A DNA stretch of 64,000 nucleotides from Gemmatimonadaceae bacterium (GTDB lineage Bacteria; Gemmatimonadota; Gemmatimonadetes; Gemmatimonadales; Gemmatimonadaceae). Positions 1 through 10,597 of the stretch are shown here, in pieces. The position numbers were made by a program, and so were the translations under genes. How positions within the stretch are numbered: the stretch's first letter is position 1; every line of letters starts with the position of its first letter. The notes beneath the pieces are model-generated. The model worked only from the letters and a program-made list of their open reading frames with translations. It did no database searches and had not been told where the DNA came from. The DNA is taken from the NCBI GenBank assembly GCA_024710705.1, contig JANJUF010000051.1, positions 1 to 64,000 of the forward strand, written 5' to 3'.

Positions 1-2
1 GC

Positions 3-800
3 TTCCTTGACGACTACCTCAAACTCAAGCAGAAGCGCGAGGGACGCGAAAACCGCGGACTGGTGGAGCGCTATAAGCTGGCCGGGCAGATCACCATCGG
101 CCTCGCGCTGGGCTACTACCTCTGGCAGTTCCCGATCAACAACCTGCCCGGCGCCTCCACCACGCTGCCGTTCTACAAGTATGTGCTCATCGTGCCCACG
201 TGGGCGTGGCTCTACCTGCCCTTCGTCACGTTCGTGATGACGGGGACGAGCAACGCCGTGAACCTCACCGATGGGCTCGACGGCCTGGCGACGGGCCTGA
301 TGGCCATCGCCATGCTGACGTTGGCGCTCTTCGCGTACGTGATGGGGCGTGTGGATGCGTCCGAGTACCTCGGCCTCATCTACCTGCGCGGGGCGGGCGA
401 GCTTACCGTGTTCTGCTCGGCGGTGTTCGGCGCGGCCGTCGGCTTCCTGTGGTACAACGCGCATCCGGCCGAGGTCTTCATGGGGGACACCGGCTCGCTG
501 GCCCTGGGCGGTGCCCTGGGGGCCGTGGCCATCCTGCTCAAGAGCGAGTTCCTGGTGCTGATCCTCGGGGGCGTGTTCGTGGCCGAGACGCTCTCGGTGA
601 TCCTCCAGCGCAGCGTCTTCAAGTACCGGAAGGCGAAGCACGGGCTCGAGTATGCCAAGGCCCACCGCGTGTTCCTGCGGGCGCCAATCCACCACCACTT
701 CGAACTCAAGGGCTGGCCGGAGACGCAGGTGGTGGTGCGCTTCTGGATCATCGGGATCCTCTGCGCCTTCGTGGCGCTCTCCACGCTCAAGATCCGGTGA
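3..800 (+). CDS. mraY: Phospho-N-acetylmuramoyl-pentapeptide-transferase (5' truncated by window edge)
   Basis: Open from window start in the frame of ORF 63..800; motifs NAVNLTDGLDGLA, FMGDTGSLALGG and HHHFELKGWPE are typical of MraY; followed by murD. Confidence 0.96.
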   Translation, partial: FLDDYLKLKQKREGRENRGLVERYKLAGQITIGLALGYYLWQFPINNLPGASTTLPFYKYVLIVPTWAWLYLPFVTFVMTGTSNAVNLTDGLDGLATGLMAIAMLTLALFAYVMGRVDASEYLGLIYLRGAGELTVFCSAVFGAAVGFLWYNAHPAEVFMGDTGSLALGGALGAVAILLKSEFLVLILGGVFVAETLSVILQRSVFKYRKAKHGLEYAKAHRVFLRAPIHHHFELKGWPETQVVVRFWIIGILCAFVALSTLKIR

Positions 801-2185
801 GTCGCCCTTTCCGTCCCCTGCCGGAAGTCGCGCGCGGCGGCGAAGTCGCGGTGATCGGGCTTGGGCGGAGCGGGGCGGCGGCGTCGCGGCTGCTCCGCGC
901 GATGCAGGCCGAGGTGTACGCGTCGGACCGCGGGGTGGGCGAGCGCATGGAGGAGACGGCTGCGACGCTCCGCGCCGCTGGCGTGCACGTGCAACTCGGG
1001 TCGCACGATCTGGCGCGTGTCGCGAAGTGCGCCCTGGTGGTGGTGAGCCCTGGCGTGCCGCCCGACGCGCCGCCACTGGCGGCGGCGCGCGCGGCCGGTG
1101 TGCCGATCGTCAGCGAAGTGGAGATCGGCCTGCGGGGCCTGGGCGCCGCGCAGTACATCGCCGTCACCGGGACGAACGGGAAGACCACGGTGACGGCCAT
1201 GCTCGCGCACGTGTTGCGGACGCTGGGCTTGGATGCCGAGGAGGCGGGTAACATCGGCACGCCGCTCTGTGAGATCGCCCTGCGTGACGTTGGGCCGGCG
1301 TGGCTGGCACTCGAGCTCAGCTCCTTCCAGCTGCACGACACGCCGAGTCTCGCCCCCGACGTCGCGGTGTTGACCAACCTCGCGCCCGACCATCTCGACC
1401 GCTACCCCTCGCTCGAGGCGTACTATGCGGACAAGGACCGACTGTTTCGGAACGCGCGCGCCGAGAGCGTTCGCGTGGTGAACGGTGATGACGCCGAGGT
1501 GCTGCGGCGTACGGCAGCGGTGCCCGGCGTGGCGCGCGTGTTCTCGCTGCGGCGTGCCGACGCCGACGCGGGATTCGATGCCACCAGGCGCGAGCTGTTC
1601 CTCGCGGGACAGCGGCTGATGCACCGCGACGAGCTCCCCCTGCTTGGGTTGCACAATGTGGCCAACGCGTTGGCGGCGGCGCTGGCGGTGTGGGCGGCGG
1701 CCGCGGCGGCGCGGACATCGGCAGGGCGCGCCGCCATTGCGGACGGCCTCCGCACGTTCCGCGCGCCGGCGCATCGCCTGGAGCAGCTCGGCGAGCGCGC
1801 GGGCGTGCTGTGGGTGAACGACTCCAAGGCCACGAATGTCGGGGCGGCGCGCGTGGCCATCGAGGCCATGGAGCGGCCGACCGTGTTGTTGCTTGGTGGA
1901 CGCCACAAGGGCGAGCCCTATGCCAACCTGCTTCCGGCACTGCGGGGTCGGGTGACCGCGGTGGTGGCGTACGGCGAGGCGGAGTCCCTGATTGCGGACG
2001 AACTTGGCGCCCACGTGCCGGTGGAGCGGGGCGGATCGTCATTCTCCGAGGTCATCGCGCGCGCCCGTGCCCTGGCACGGCCCGGCGATGCCATCCTGCT
2101 CGCTCCCGCCTGCTCCAGCTACGACATGTTCACGAACTTCGAAGCGCGCGGCGAGGCCTTCCGGGCCGAGGCGCAGCGCCCCTGA
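797..2185 (+). CDS. murD: UDP-N-acetylmuramoylalanine--D-glutamate ligase
   Basis: GTG start at 797 overlapping the mraY stop, in frame with ORF 200..2185; ITVTGTNGKTTVT-type ATP loop (AVTGTNGKTTVTAML), NDSKATNVGA motif. Confidence 0.95.
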   Translation: MSRPFRPLPEVARGGEVAVIGLGRSGAAASRLLRAMQAEVYASDRGVGERMEETAATLRAAGVHVQLGSHDLARVAKCALVVVSPGVPPDAPPLAAARAAGVPIVSEVEIGLRGLGAAQYIAVTGTNGKTTVTAMLAHVLRTLGLDAEEAGNIGTPLCEIALRDVGPAWLALELSSFQLHDTPSLAPDVAVLTNLAPDHLDRYPSLEAYYADKDRLFRNARAESVRVVNGDDAEVLRRTAAVPGVARVFSLRRADADAGFDATRRELFLAGQRLMHRDELPLLGLHNVANALAAALAVWAAAAAARTSAGRAAIADGLRTFRAPAHRLEQLGERAGVLWVNDSKATNVGAARVAIEAMERPTVLLLGGRHKGEPYANLLPALRGRVTAVVAYGEAESLIADELGAHVPVERGGSSFSEVIARARALARPGDAILLAPACSSYDMFTNFEARGEAFRAEAQRP

Positions 2186-2277
2186 CCGCGGTCGGCGACG
2201 TCTTCCCGCCCACGGGCCGCCCCACCACGCCTGCGCGTGGCGCGGGCGCCGTGCCGCGGGAGCGCGTCCGGTGGCGG

Positions 2278-3417
2278 ATGACCATCGAAGCGCGGCTGCT
2301 GGTGGTGCTCACCGCGACGCTCCTCGTGTTCGGCCTCACGACGCTGTACTCGGCGAGTTCCATCGTCGCCGTGCAGGAAGGGTATCCGAGCTGGCACTTC
2401 CTCGTGCGGCAGCTCATCGGCGTGGCGGTGGGCATCGTCGCGTTCGCGATCCTCGCCAAGTGGGATGCCGACCACTGGCGGGACTACGCGTGGCCGCTGA
2501 TCGCGATTGCGATCTTCACGATGCTGCTCACGATCATGCCGGGCCTCGAGCGATTCGCGCCGCGTATCAACGGCTCGCGGCGCTTCCTGCTCGGTGGATC
2601 CATCCAGCCATCGGAGTTCGCCAAGCTGGCGCTGGTGATCTGGACGGCCATGCTGATCGTGAAGAAGGGCGGGGCCGACGGCCTGCGCCGCCTGACCAAG
2701 GGTCTGATGCCATTCGGACTCATCCTTGGCGTGCTCAGCGTGATTGCCGTGATGCAGCCGGACTTCTCCGTGCCGCTCTTCTATGCGCTGGTGATGGGGA
2801 CGATGCTCTTCGCGGCCGGCGCCCGTATCGGGCACTTCGTCCTGCTCGGCGCGCTCGCCCTCCCGCTGGCGTGGAAGGAGATCCACCGCCTCGAGTACGT
2901 GATGAACCGCATCCTCGGCTTCGCTGGGGCGGATGGGGCGCAGGAGGCGGTGAACTACCAGCTGACGCAGTCGCTGATCGCGGTGGGATCGGGCGGGCTC
3001 TTCGGTGTGGGTTTTGGGCAGGGGCGCCAGCAGTACGGCTTCCTGCCGCTGCCGTACAACGATTTTATCGGCAGCAACATCGGCGAGGAGTGGGGCTTCG
3101 TGGGCATGGCCGGGCTGATCTGCCTGTTCGCGCTGTGGGGCTGGCTCGGGTTCCGCATCGCCAAGCGGGCGCGCAGTCCCTTCACGCAGCTGGTAGCCCT
3201 TGGTATCACCGTGACCACGGTCGTGACGGCGTACCTGCACATCGGCGTGGTGATCGGGCTGTTGCCGACGACCGGGCTCACGCTGCCGTTCGTGTCCTAT
3301 GGTCGCTCGAACATCCTGCTGTCGCTGGTGACGACAGCGATCCTCGTGAACGTCGGGAGCACGGCGGAGCGGGTCGTGGGCTCGGGCGCGTCGGATCCGC
3401 TCGCGGCGCGCCGCTGA
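2278..3417 (+). CDS. ftsW: FtsW/RodA family SEDS peptidoglycan polymerase
   Basis: Probable ATG at 2278 within ORF 1690..3417; multi-TM SEDS protein with NDFIGSNIGEEWGFVG and GLTLPFVSYGRSN motifs; dcw context. Confidence 0.93.
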   Translation: MTIEARLLVVLTATLLVFGLTTLYSASSIVAVQEGYPSWHFLVRQLIGVAVGIVAFAILAKWDADHWRDYAWPLIAIAIFTMLLTIMPGLERFAPRINGSRRFLLGGSIQPSEFAKLALVIWTAMLIVKKGGADGLRRLTKGLMPFGLILGVLSVIAVMQPDFSVPLFYALVMGTMLFAAGARIGHFVLLGALALPLAWKEIHRLEYVMNRILGFAGADGAQEAVNYQLTQSLIAVGSGGLFGVGFGQGRQQYGFLPLPYNDFIGSNIGEEWGFVGMAGLICLFALWGWLGFRIAKRARSPFTQLVALGITVTTVVTAYLHIGVVIGLLPTTGLTLPFVSYGRSNILLSLVTTAILVNVGSTAERVVGSGASDPLAARR

Positions 3418-3418
3418 G

Positions 3419-4513
3419 TTGGCGATGCACGTCTGGTTCAGCGGGGGCGGAACGGGCGGTCACCTGTACCCCGGACTCGCCATCGCCCGCGCGCTGACGC
3501 GCCTTCGTCCGGAGGTGCAGCCCTTCTTCGTGGGCGCGCAACGTGGCATCGAGCGCGAGGTGCTGCCGACGACGGGGTTCCCGCACCTGCTGCTTGATTT
3601 GCATCCGCTCTACCGCCCGCAGGTATGGAAGAACTGGCGTACGCTGCGTGGCGCGATGGCCAGTTGGTCGCGGCTCGACGCGGCGGCGCGCGAGCGGCCG
3701 CCGGCGCTGGTGGTCGGCACCGGAGGCTACGCGGCCGGCCTCGCGTTGCTCTGGGCATGGCGACGCGGGATTCCGGCGGTGCAACACATCGGCGACGCGG
3801 TGCCTGGCATCACGGCCCGCTGGGGGGCGCGATTCACACGCGAGTCGTACTTGGGATTTCCTGAGGCGGCACGGTACCTCGCCGCCGGGCGCGGCCGGTT
3901 GCGCGACACCGGCAACCCCATCGAGCCTCCACCCGACATCCGGCCCGCCGGCGCCGAAGCGCGCGCCCGCTGGGGATTTCCGGCGGCGGCCAAGGTGCTG
4001 CTCGTGTTCGGGGGCTCGCAGGGCGCGCGTGCCATCAATCAAGCCGTGGCGCGCTGGGTGGAGCAGGGGATCCCCAAGGGGTTGTGCATCCTCTGGGCCA
4101 CCGGCCGCGGGCAGCATGATGGCTTCGCGCATCTGGATCGGGCGGACGTGCGCGTGGTGCCGTACCTCTCGCCGATTGCCGATGCCTATGCGACCGCCGA
4201 CCTGGCGCTGATCCGCGGCGGGATGATGGGCACGAGTGAGCTGAGCGCGTGGGGCGTCCCGATGGTGATCGTGCCGTTGCCGTCCGCGGCCAATGACCAT
4301 CAGAGCGCGAACGCCAAGGTGTTGGCCGCCGCCGGAGCCGCCGTGCACTTGCCTCAGGCCGACCTGTCCGCCGAGCGGCTGGACACGGAGATCGGTGCAC
4401 TGCTCCTCTCCCCGACGCGACTGGCCGCGATGAGTGAGGCCGCGAAGGGGCGGGGGCGTCCGCAGGCGGCGGCGGAGATCGCCAGGCACGTCGCCGCATA
4501 TCTTTCGCGGTGA
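3419..4513 (+). CDS. murG: UDP-N-acetylglucosamine--N-acetylmuramyl-(pentapeptide) transferase
   Basis: GGGTGGHLYPGLAIA N-terminal loop, FGGSQGARAIN motif; TTG at 3419 or ATG at 3425. Confidence 0.95.
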   Translation: MAMHVWFSGGGTGGHLYPGLAIARALTRLRPEVQPFFVGAQRGIEREVLPTTGFPHLLLDLHPLYRPQVWKNWRTLRGAMASWSRLDAAARERPPALVVGTGGYAAGLALLWAWRRGIPAVQHIGDAVPGITARWGARFTRESYLGFPEAARYLAAGRGRLRDTGNPIEPPPDIRPAGAEARARWGFPAAAKVLLVFGGSQGARAINQAVARWVEQGIPKGLCILWATGRGQHDGFAHLDRADVRVVPYLSPIADAYATADLALIRGGMMGTSELSAWGVPMVIVPLPSAANDHQSANAKVLAAAGAAVHLPQADLSAERLDTEIGALLLSPTRLAAMSEAAKGRGRPQAAAEIARHVAAYLSR

Positions 4514-4541
4514 TGCCCTGTCCCTCCGCGCCGCTCCACTG

Positions 4542-5918
4542 ATGCCGCTGCTCGACCCCACCGATTCGCGGCCGGTCCACTTCATGGGGATCGCTGGCGC
4601 CGGCATGAGCGCACTCGCCGAGCTCTGTCACCGCCGCGGCGCGCGCGTGACGGGTTGCGACCAGAACGTCGCCGGGGCGGCTGACCTCGCCTCACTCGGT
4701 CTCACGGTGCAGCAGGGGCACGATGCCGCCCACGTCGCCGGACATCGTGCGCTCGTGGTGACCAGCGCCGTGCCCAAGGACCATCCGGAGCTCGTGGCTG
4801 CGCGCGCGGCCGGCATCCCGGTGATTCGCCGCGCCGAGGCCTTGGCCGAGGCGACGGCCGGTGGTCTGTTGGTCGGCATCGCCGGTACGCACGGCAAGAG
4901 CACCACCACGGTGATGGCCACCGAGGCCTTGGCGGCGGCGGGCAAGGCACCCACGGGTGTGGTGGGCGCGCGCGTGCGGGCGTGGGGGGGCAACCTTTCG
5001 TCCGGTGGACACGATGTGTTCGTGGTGGAGGCCGATGAGTACGATCGCTCCTTCCTGGCGCTCTGGCCGACGGTGGCGGTGGTCACGAACGTCGAAGCCG
5101 ATCACCTCGACATCTACGCCGACCTCGCTGACATCACCGCCACCTTCAGCGCGTATGTGCGGCGGGCCCGGTACGTGGTGCTCTGCGCCGACGACCCCGG
5201 CGCCAATGCGTTGCCGAGTCCGGCGACGAGCGAAGTGATCCGCTACGGCGTCACGAGTCCCGACGCACGCTTGGTGGCGCACGACGTGCGCAGCGTGGAC
5301 GGCGGGAGCGCCTTCAAGGTGCGCTATGACGGCAAGCCGATGGGCGAGGTGCGCCTGCGCGTGCCGGGGCTGCACAACGTGCGGAATGCGCTCGCGGCGC
5401 TGGCCTGTGGTATTGGGCCGTGGGCGCTGACGGTGGAGCAGATGGCCCCCGGGCTCGCCGCCTTCGTGGGCGCCGAGCGGCGCTTCGAGCGACTCGGCGC
5501 GGCCAGCGGCGTCGAGGTCGTGGACGACTACGCGCACCATCCCACCGAACTGCGCGCCACGCTGGCGGCGGCGCGTGACGCCTTCCCGGGGCGCCGGATC
5601 GTGGCCGCGTTCCAGCCACACCTGTTCAGCCGCACCCGCGACTTCGCCGTCGAGTTCGCGGAGGCGCTGGCGCACGCGGATGTGGCCTTCCTTGCCGACA
5701 TCTACCCGGCGCGCGAGCAGCCGATGCCGGGCGTGACGAGCGGACTGATTGCCGATGCCCTCACGAAGGCGGCGCGGGCGCCGGCGTGGACTGGTCCGCG
5801 GAGCGCGATGGCGGCGGCCCTCGCCGTCCACGTGCGCGAGGGCGACGTGGTGCTCACGATCGGGGCGGGAGACGTGACCAAGACCGGTCCCGAGCTCCTC
5901 GCGCTCCTCCGGAGCTGA
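4542..5918 (+). CDS. murC: UDP-N-acetylmuramate--L-alanine ligase
   Basis: Start ATG 4542 in ORF 4434..5918; HFMGIAGAGMSALAEL, GTHGKSTTT, DDYAHHPTE motifs. Confidence 0.95.
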   Translation: MPLLDPTDSRPVHFMGIAGAGMSALAELCHRRGARVTGCDQNVAGAADLASLGLTVQQGHDAAHVAGHRALVVTSAVPKDHPELVAARAAGIPVIRRAEALAEATAGGLLVGIAGTHGKSTTTVMATEALAAAGKAPTGVVGARVRAWGGNLSSGGHDVFVVEADEYDRSFLALWPTVAVVTNVEADHLDIYADLADITATFSAYVRRARYVVLCADDPGANALPSPATSEVIRYGVTSPDARLVAHDVRSVDGGSAFKVRYDGKPMGEVRLRVPGLHNVRNALAALACGIGPWALTVEQMAPGLAAFVGAERRFERLGAASGVEVVDDYAHHPTELRATLAAARDAFPGRRIVAAFQPHLFSRTRDFAVEFAEALAHADVAFLADIYPAREQPMPGVTSGLIADALTKAARAPAWTGPRSAMAAALAVHVREGDVVLTIGAGDVTKTGPELLALLRS

Positions 5919-5919
5919 C

Positions 5920-6657
5920 GTGGACGACGCGCGCGGTCCGGTCGGCCCCGTCCAGGCCGCGCTCCCGCCGTGGCGGCGCCGGCTGCGGCGGATTTCCCGC
6001 ATCACAATTCTGCTGGCGCTGGTGTCTTCCCCATGGTGGGGGCGGGCCCTCCTGCAGTCCATGGATTTCTTCCGCGTGCGTCGCGTGGAGCTCGAAGGCG
6101 TGCGTTACGCCACCCCCGATGAAATCGTTTCGCGGTTAGGGGTGGACACGACCGCGTCCGTGTGGGACGACGTGTCTCCGCTCGAAGCACGGGTGCGGGA
6201 GCATCCGCAGGTGCGCGAAGTGCGCATCCGTCGGAAGCTCCCCGGGACCCTCGTCGTGATGGTGACGGAGAACCCGCCGGTGGCGCTGGTGAGCACGCCA
6301 CGCGGATTGATCGTCATCGACGCGTCAGGGGATTCGCTCCCGGTGGATCCCACGACGATGGACGTGGATCTTCCCGTGCTTGCCCGGCGGGACACCCTGT
6401 TGCTCCGGCTGCTCGGCAGCACGCAGACGGAGGAACCGGCGCTCTTCGCTCGAGTGAGCGAGGCGCGTCGCTCGGGGCGGGGGGACGTCCTCCTCATCCT
6501 CCCCGAGTTCCGCATCGTGGCCGACAGCGCGGTGACTGCCGCGCGGCTGGCCGAGGTGCTGCCGGTGGAGGTTGATGCGGAGCGCCGCAACTGGCGCCCG
6601 CGTGAACTCGACCTGCGCTTTCGCGATCAAGTGATCGTCCGACTCCAGAGCCCATGA
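5920..6657 (+). CDS. ftsQ: Cell division protein FtsQ (POTRA domain)
   Basis: Single N-terminal TM, POTRA-like FFRVRRVELEGVRYATPDEI...VREVRIRRKLPGTLVVMVTENPPVAL; position between murC and ftsA. Confidence 0.88.
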   Translation: MDDARGPVGPVQAALPPWRRRLRRISRITILLALVSSPWWGRALLQSMDFFRVRRVELEGVRYATPDEIVSRLGVDTTASVWDDVSPLEARVREHPQVREVRIRRKLPGTLVVMVTENPPVALVSTPRGLIVIDASGDSLPVDPTTMDVDLPVLARRDTLLLRLLGSTQTEEPALFARVSEARRSGRGDVLLILPEFRIVADSAVTAARLAEVLPVEVDAERRNWRPRELDLRFRDQVIVRLQSP

Positions 6658-7922
6658 ATCTCGATCGACTCGTTGCAGGCCTCGACATCGGCTCCGCCAA
6701 GACCACGGCGGTCATTGCGGAAGTCGTCGGCGACCTGCCGAAGCATCCGACCGTCAACATTCTCGGCGTCGGGCAGGCCCGCACGACGGGCCTCCGCAAG
6801 GGCGTCGTTGCCGACATCGAGGAGACGCAGCGCTCCATCACCAAGGCGATGCAGGACGCCGAGCGGATGGCGGGGGCGCGCGTGGAAACGGTGTACGCGG
6901 GCATCGCCGGCGAGCACATGCAGGCCATGACCTCCACCGGCATCGCCTCGGTGACGGGCCACGAGATCACCCGCGCCGACGTGGACCGCGCCAACGCGGT
7001 GGCCCGCGCGCAGGCGATCCCGCAGGACCGCGAGCTGATCCACGCGATCCCGCAGGAATACACCGTGGACAAGAACCAGGGTGTGCGCGATCCGGTGGGG
7101 ATGATCGGCACGCGGCTCGAGACCGAGATGTACCTGGTGACGATCGGCTCGTCGCCGGCGATGAATCTGCGGAAGGCCGTGGAGCGCGCGGGCTACAAGG
7201 TGGGCGAGCTCGTGCTCGAGCCGCTGGCGAGTGCGCTCTCCGTGCTCACCGACGAGGAGAAGGAACTGGGTGTGGCCCTCGTGGAGATCGGCGCCGGCAC
7301 GACGGACGTGGCCGTCTTCCACGAAGGCAAGATCCGCTATCTCGGCACCGTGGGCTTCGGCGGGCTCAACGTCACCAGCGACATCGTCCACGGCCTTGGC
7401 GTCACCGCGCTCGACGCCGAGCGCCTGAAGGAGCAGTACGGTGCGGCGTATGAAGACCTCGTGAAGCACACCGGCGAGATCATCAAGCTGCCCAGCACCG
7501 GCGCGCAAGGCGATCGCGAGATCCCGCGGGAGCTGTTGGCCCACATCATCCACCAGCGCACGCAGGAAATCTTCGAGATGGTCCTGCACAACATCGAGCA
7601 GGCGGGCCTGATCTCGCGGCTGGCGGCCGGCGTGGTGGTGACGGGGGGTGCTGCGGCGCAGCCGGGCACGGACCTGCTGGCCAGCAACGTCTTCGGCACG
7701 GGTGCCCGCGTGGGCGTGCCGGGTGAATACCTCGGGGGTCTCGCCGACTCCGTGCAAAGCCCGCGGTTCTCCACGGTGACCGGCCTCGTGCAGTACGGTG
7801 CGCACCGGGTGGCCCTCGGCGCGGTGCAGGGGAAGGGCCGGCGCCTCTCCCTCTCGAGTGCCGCGCCGAACATGGACGGGATGGCCCAGCGATTCAAGAC
7901 CTGGCTGCAGGACTGGTTCTGA
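6654..7922 (+). CDS. ftsA: Cell division protein FtsA
   Basis: AGLDIGSAKTTAVIAEV, EIGAGTTDVAVF, VVTGGAAAQPG actin-fold motifs; overlaps ftsQ stop. Confidence 0.96.
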   Translation: MNLDRLVAGLDIGSAKTTAVIAEVVGDLPKHPTVNILGVGQARTTGLRKGVVADIEETQRSITKAMQDAERMAGARVETVYAGIAGEHMQAMTSTGIASVTGHEITRADVDRANAVARAQAIPQDRELIHAIPQEYTVDKNQGVRDPVGMIGTRLETEMYLVTIGSSPAMNLRKAVERAGYKVGELVLEPLASALSVLTDEEKELGVALVEIGAGTTDVAVFHEGKIRYLGTVGFGGLNVTSDIVHGLGVTALDAERLKEQYGAAYEDLVKHTGEIIKLPSTGAQGDREIPRELLAHIIHQRTQEIFEMVLHNIEQAGLISRLAAGVVVTGGAAAQPGTDLLASNVFGTGARVGVPGEYLGGLADSVQSPRFSTVTGLVQYGAHRVALGAVQGKGRRLSLSSAAPNMDGMAQRFKTWLQDWF

Positions 7923-7932
7923 TTGAGACTTC

Positions 7933-8123
7933 AGACGGAAGACGGAAGAAGGAAGGGTCACAAATATTCCGAATCTGGCTACGGGTGGTGGACAAGTCAT
8001 TGTCCCCCATCCGTTTCCGTTTCCGGGACTGGTCGTCAATGAGGTGTACGGGGGTCCAGGCCGCGCTATATTGCCGGAGCCCCAACGGGCTGTCGCCCCC
8101 TTTTCGTCTCACGTCTTCCGTCT
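7933..8123. repeat. Inverted heptad repeat bracketing the ftsA-ftsZ intergenic region
   Basis: AGACGGAAGACG (7933-7944) and its reverse complement CGTCTTCCGTCT (8112-8123), extended by imperfect heptads on both sides. Confidence 0.8.
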
Positions 8124-8135
8124 CACGCCTCTCAA

Positions 8136-9299
8136 ATGACCATCTTCGAGTTCGAAGAGACCAACGCCCAGAACGCCCGCATGAAGGTGGTGGGGGTCGG
8201 TGGCGGTGGCGGCAATGCGGTGAACCGCATGATCGAGGAGCAGCTCGAGGGCGTGGAGTTCATCTCCGTGAACACCGACGCCCAGGCCCTGCTCAACTCG
8301 AAGTCCGACGTGAAGGTGCAGATCGGCAAGAAGCTCACGCGCGGCCTCGGCGCGGGCGCCCGACCCGAGATCGGACGCCAGGCCATCGAGGAGAATCGCG
8401 ATGAGGTCGCCCGTGCGATCCAAGGTGCGGACCTCGTTTTCGTGACCTGCGGCATGGGCGGCGGCACGGGAACCGGTGCGGCGCCCATCGTCTGCGAGCT
8501 CGCCCGCGAAGCCGGCGCGCTCACCGTCGGCATCGTCACCAAGCCCTTCCTCTTCGAAGGCCGCAAGCGCATGCGCCAGGCCGACGAGGGCATTGCCGAG
8601 ATGGTGAAGCACGTGGACACGATGATCGTCGTGCCCAACGAGCGCCTGCTGGCCGTGGTCGGGAAGGGCATTCCCTTCCAGGACGCCCTCAAGAAGGCCG
8701 ACGAGGTGCTCCTCCAGGCCACCGGCGGCATCTCCGGCGTGATCACCAAGGCCGGCCAGGTGAACGTGGACTTCGCCGACGTGCGCACGGTGATGAAGGA
8801 CGGCGGCTCGGCGATCATGGGCACCGGCATCGGCCGCGGGGAGAATCGCGCCGTGGACGCGGCCCGCATGGCCATCGAGAGCCCGCTGCTGGACAATGTG
8901 TCCATTGCCGGCGCGCGTGGCGTGCTGATCAACATCACGGGCGGCCAGGAAATGACGCTCGATGAAGTCACGACTATCGCCGACATTGTGAAGGACGCGG
9001 TGGGCGAGGACGCCGAGATCATCTTCGGCTCGGTGATGGAGCCGGCCATGCAAGGTGAAGTGCGGGTGACGGTGATCGCCACCGGCTTCGCACGCCGCGC
9101 CTCGCAGGGCATGCCGCAGCGCGCCAGCACGCCGATCATTCCGCTTGACCCGGCGGCTCGCGCCCAGCGCCACTCCATGCCGAGCGCGTCGAGCGGGAAT
9201 GCGATGCCGGCGCCGCGTGCGCGCCCCTCGACGTCCCGCCCGGCCGAGGATCTCAGTGACCTCGAGATTCCGACCTTCATTCGGAGACAGATGGATTGA
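8136..9299 (+). CDS. ftsZ: Cell division protein FtsZ
   Basis: [25 protein letters not shown] tubulin signature, C-terminal [13 protein letters not shown] peptide. Confidence 0.99.
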   Translation: MTIFEFEETNAQNARMKVVGVGGGGGNAVNRMIEEQLEGVEFISVNTDAQALLNSKSDVKVQIGKKLTRGLGAGARPEIGRQAIEENRDEVARAIQGADLVFVTCGMGGGTGTGAAPIVCELAREAGALTVGIVTKPFLFEGRKRMRQADEGIAEMVKHVDTMIVVPNERLLAVVGKGIPFQDALKKADEVLLQATGGISGVITKAGQVNVDFADVRTVMKDGGSAIMGTGIGRGENRAVDAARMAIESPLLDNVSIAGARGVLINITGGQEMTLDEVTTIADIVKDAVGEDAEIIFGSVMEPAMQGEVRVTVIATGFARRASQGMPQRASTPIIPLDPAARAQRHSMPSASSGNAMPAPRARPSTSRPAEDLSDLEIPTFIRRQMD

Positions 9300-10564
9300 A
9301 GCCGCGCGCCGCGCGGCTCCTGTTGGGCGTGGTGGTCGCGGGGCTCGCGGCCGCCGCGTTGCGCCTGCCGGCGCCGACGCCCGGAAACCCGGCGACGTTG
9401 CTGGGGGCGCTCGGTCGCAACGACGAGCTCGACCTGCAGCCGTGGACCCAGCACGACACGCTCGGCCGCGGTGAGACGCTGAGCGGCGTGCTGGCCCGCC
9501 GCGGCCTCACGGCGCAGGAGGCGGCGAACGTCCTGGCGGCGGCGACGCCGCTCGATCCGCGCCGCATTCCGGCCGGCCTTCCCATCGAACTCCGCGGCGA
9601 CACGACGGACCGTCGGCCGCAGGTGATCCGCTTCCGTATGGCGGTGGACCGCATCCTCCACGTGGCGCGTTATGGCGATGCCTGGGCGGCCACGGAAGAG
9701 GTGTTGCCGTGGGTCGTGGATACGCTGATGGTGCGCGGTACGGTGCGCGAGCACCTCTACCAGGCCATCGGCGAGGGCAGCGACTCGCTGCTCTCCGGCC
9801 GCTCGCGTGACGAGCTGGCGTGGAGCATCGCCGACATCTACGAGTACAAGATTGACATGTCCCGCGAGCTGCAGCAGGGGGACCAGGTGCGGGCCCTCTT
9901 CGAACGCCACACGGCGCCCGATGGCACGCAGCGCATCGGGGCGGTGCTGGCGGCGGGATTGCAGCGCGGCGGCACCGAGATCCAGGCCTACCGCATGGTG
10001 AAGGCCGATGGACGCGTGAAGTACTACGACGAGCAGGGGCGGTCGCTGGCGGCGGCGTTCCTGCGCACGCCGGTGCAGTTCCGTCGCATCTCCAGCAACT
10101 TCGGCCGACGCCGCCATCCGATCCTCGGAACCATGCGGCAACACGCCGGCATGGACTACGCGGCCAATGCCGGGACGCCGGTGCGGACCATCGGCGACGG
10201 CGTCGTGGTCTTCGCCGGGACGCGCGGCGGGTACGGCAACCTGCTCGAGATCCGCCATCCCAACGGGATGGTGACGCGCTATGCGCACCTGCGTGGCTTC
10301 GCCAAGGGCATTCGGCGCGGCTCCCGCGTGTCCATCGGCGAGTACGTGGCCTATGTGGGCTCCACCGGACTCTCCACTGCGCCGCACCTGCACTTCGAGG
10401 TGCTGATCGGCGGACAGCACCGCGATCCGCGTCGCGCCTTGGCGCAGGCCGAGGCGGGCCCGGCGCTCACCGGCACCGAGCTCGCGCAGTTCGAGCGCGT
10501 GCGCGATGCCGTGGCCTTTGCGCTTGAGCAGCCGGCCGGAACGGTCCGCGCGCTCGGGAACTGA
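9296..10564 (+). CDS. Secreted M23-family metallopeptidase (murein endopeptidase-like)
   Basis: [33 protein letters not shown]...[12 protein letters not shown] LytM/M23 zinc motifs; N-terminal signal/TM; start overlaps ftsZ stop. Confidence 0.88.
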   Translation: MKPRAARLLLGVVVAGLAAAALRLPAPTPGNPATLLGALGRNDELDLQPWTQHDTLGRGETLSGVLARRGLTAQEAANVLAAATPLDPRRIPAGLPIELRGDTTDRRPQVIRFRMAVDRILHVARYGDAWAATEEVLPWVVDTLMVRGTVREHLYQAIGEGSDSLLSGRSRDELAWSIADIYEYKIDMSRELQQGDQVRALFERHTAPDGTQRIGAVLAAGLQRGGTEIQAYRMVKADGRVKYYDEQGRSLAAAFLRTPVQFRRISSNFGRRRHPILGTMRQHAGMDYAANAGTPVRTIGDGVVVFAGTRGGYGNLLEIRHPNGMVTRYAHLRGFAKGIRRGSRVSIGEYVAYVGSTGLSTAPHLHFEVLIGGQHRDPRRALAQAEAGPALTGTELAQFERVRDAVAFALEQPAGTVRALGN

Positions 10565-10597
10565 TCGGCGGCGCTCGCCGCTGATGCCGCACCCTCC

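Noticed and set aside
7933-8123. Interpreting the heptad repeats as a CRISPR or transposon terminal inverted repeat pair
   Set aside because: Arms are short tandem 7-mers without spacers, and the enclosed segment encodes no transposase
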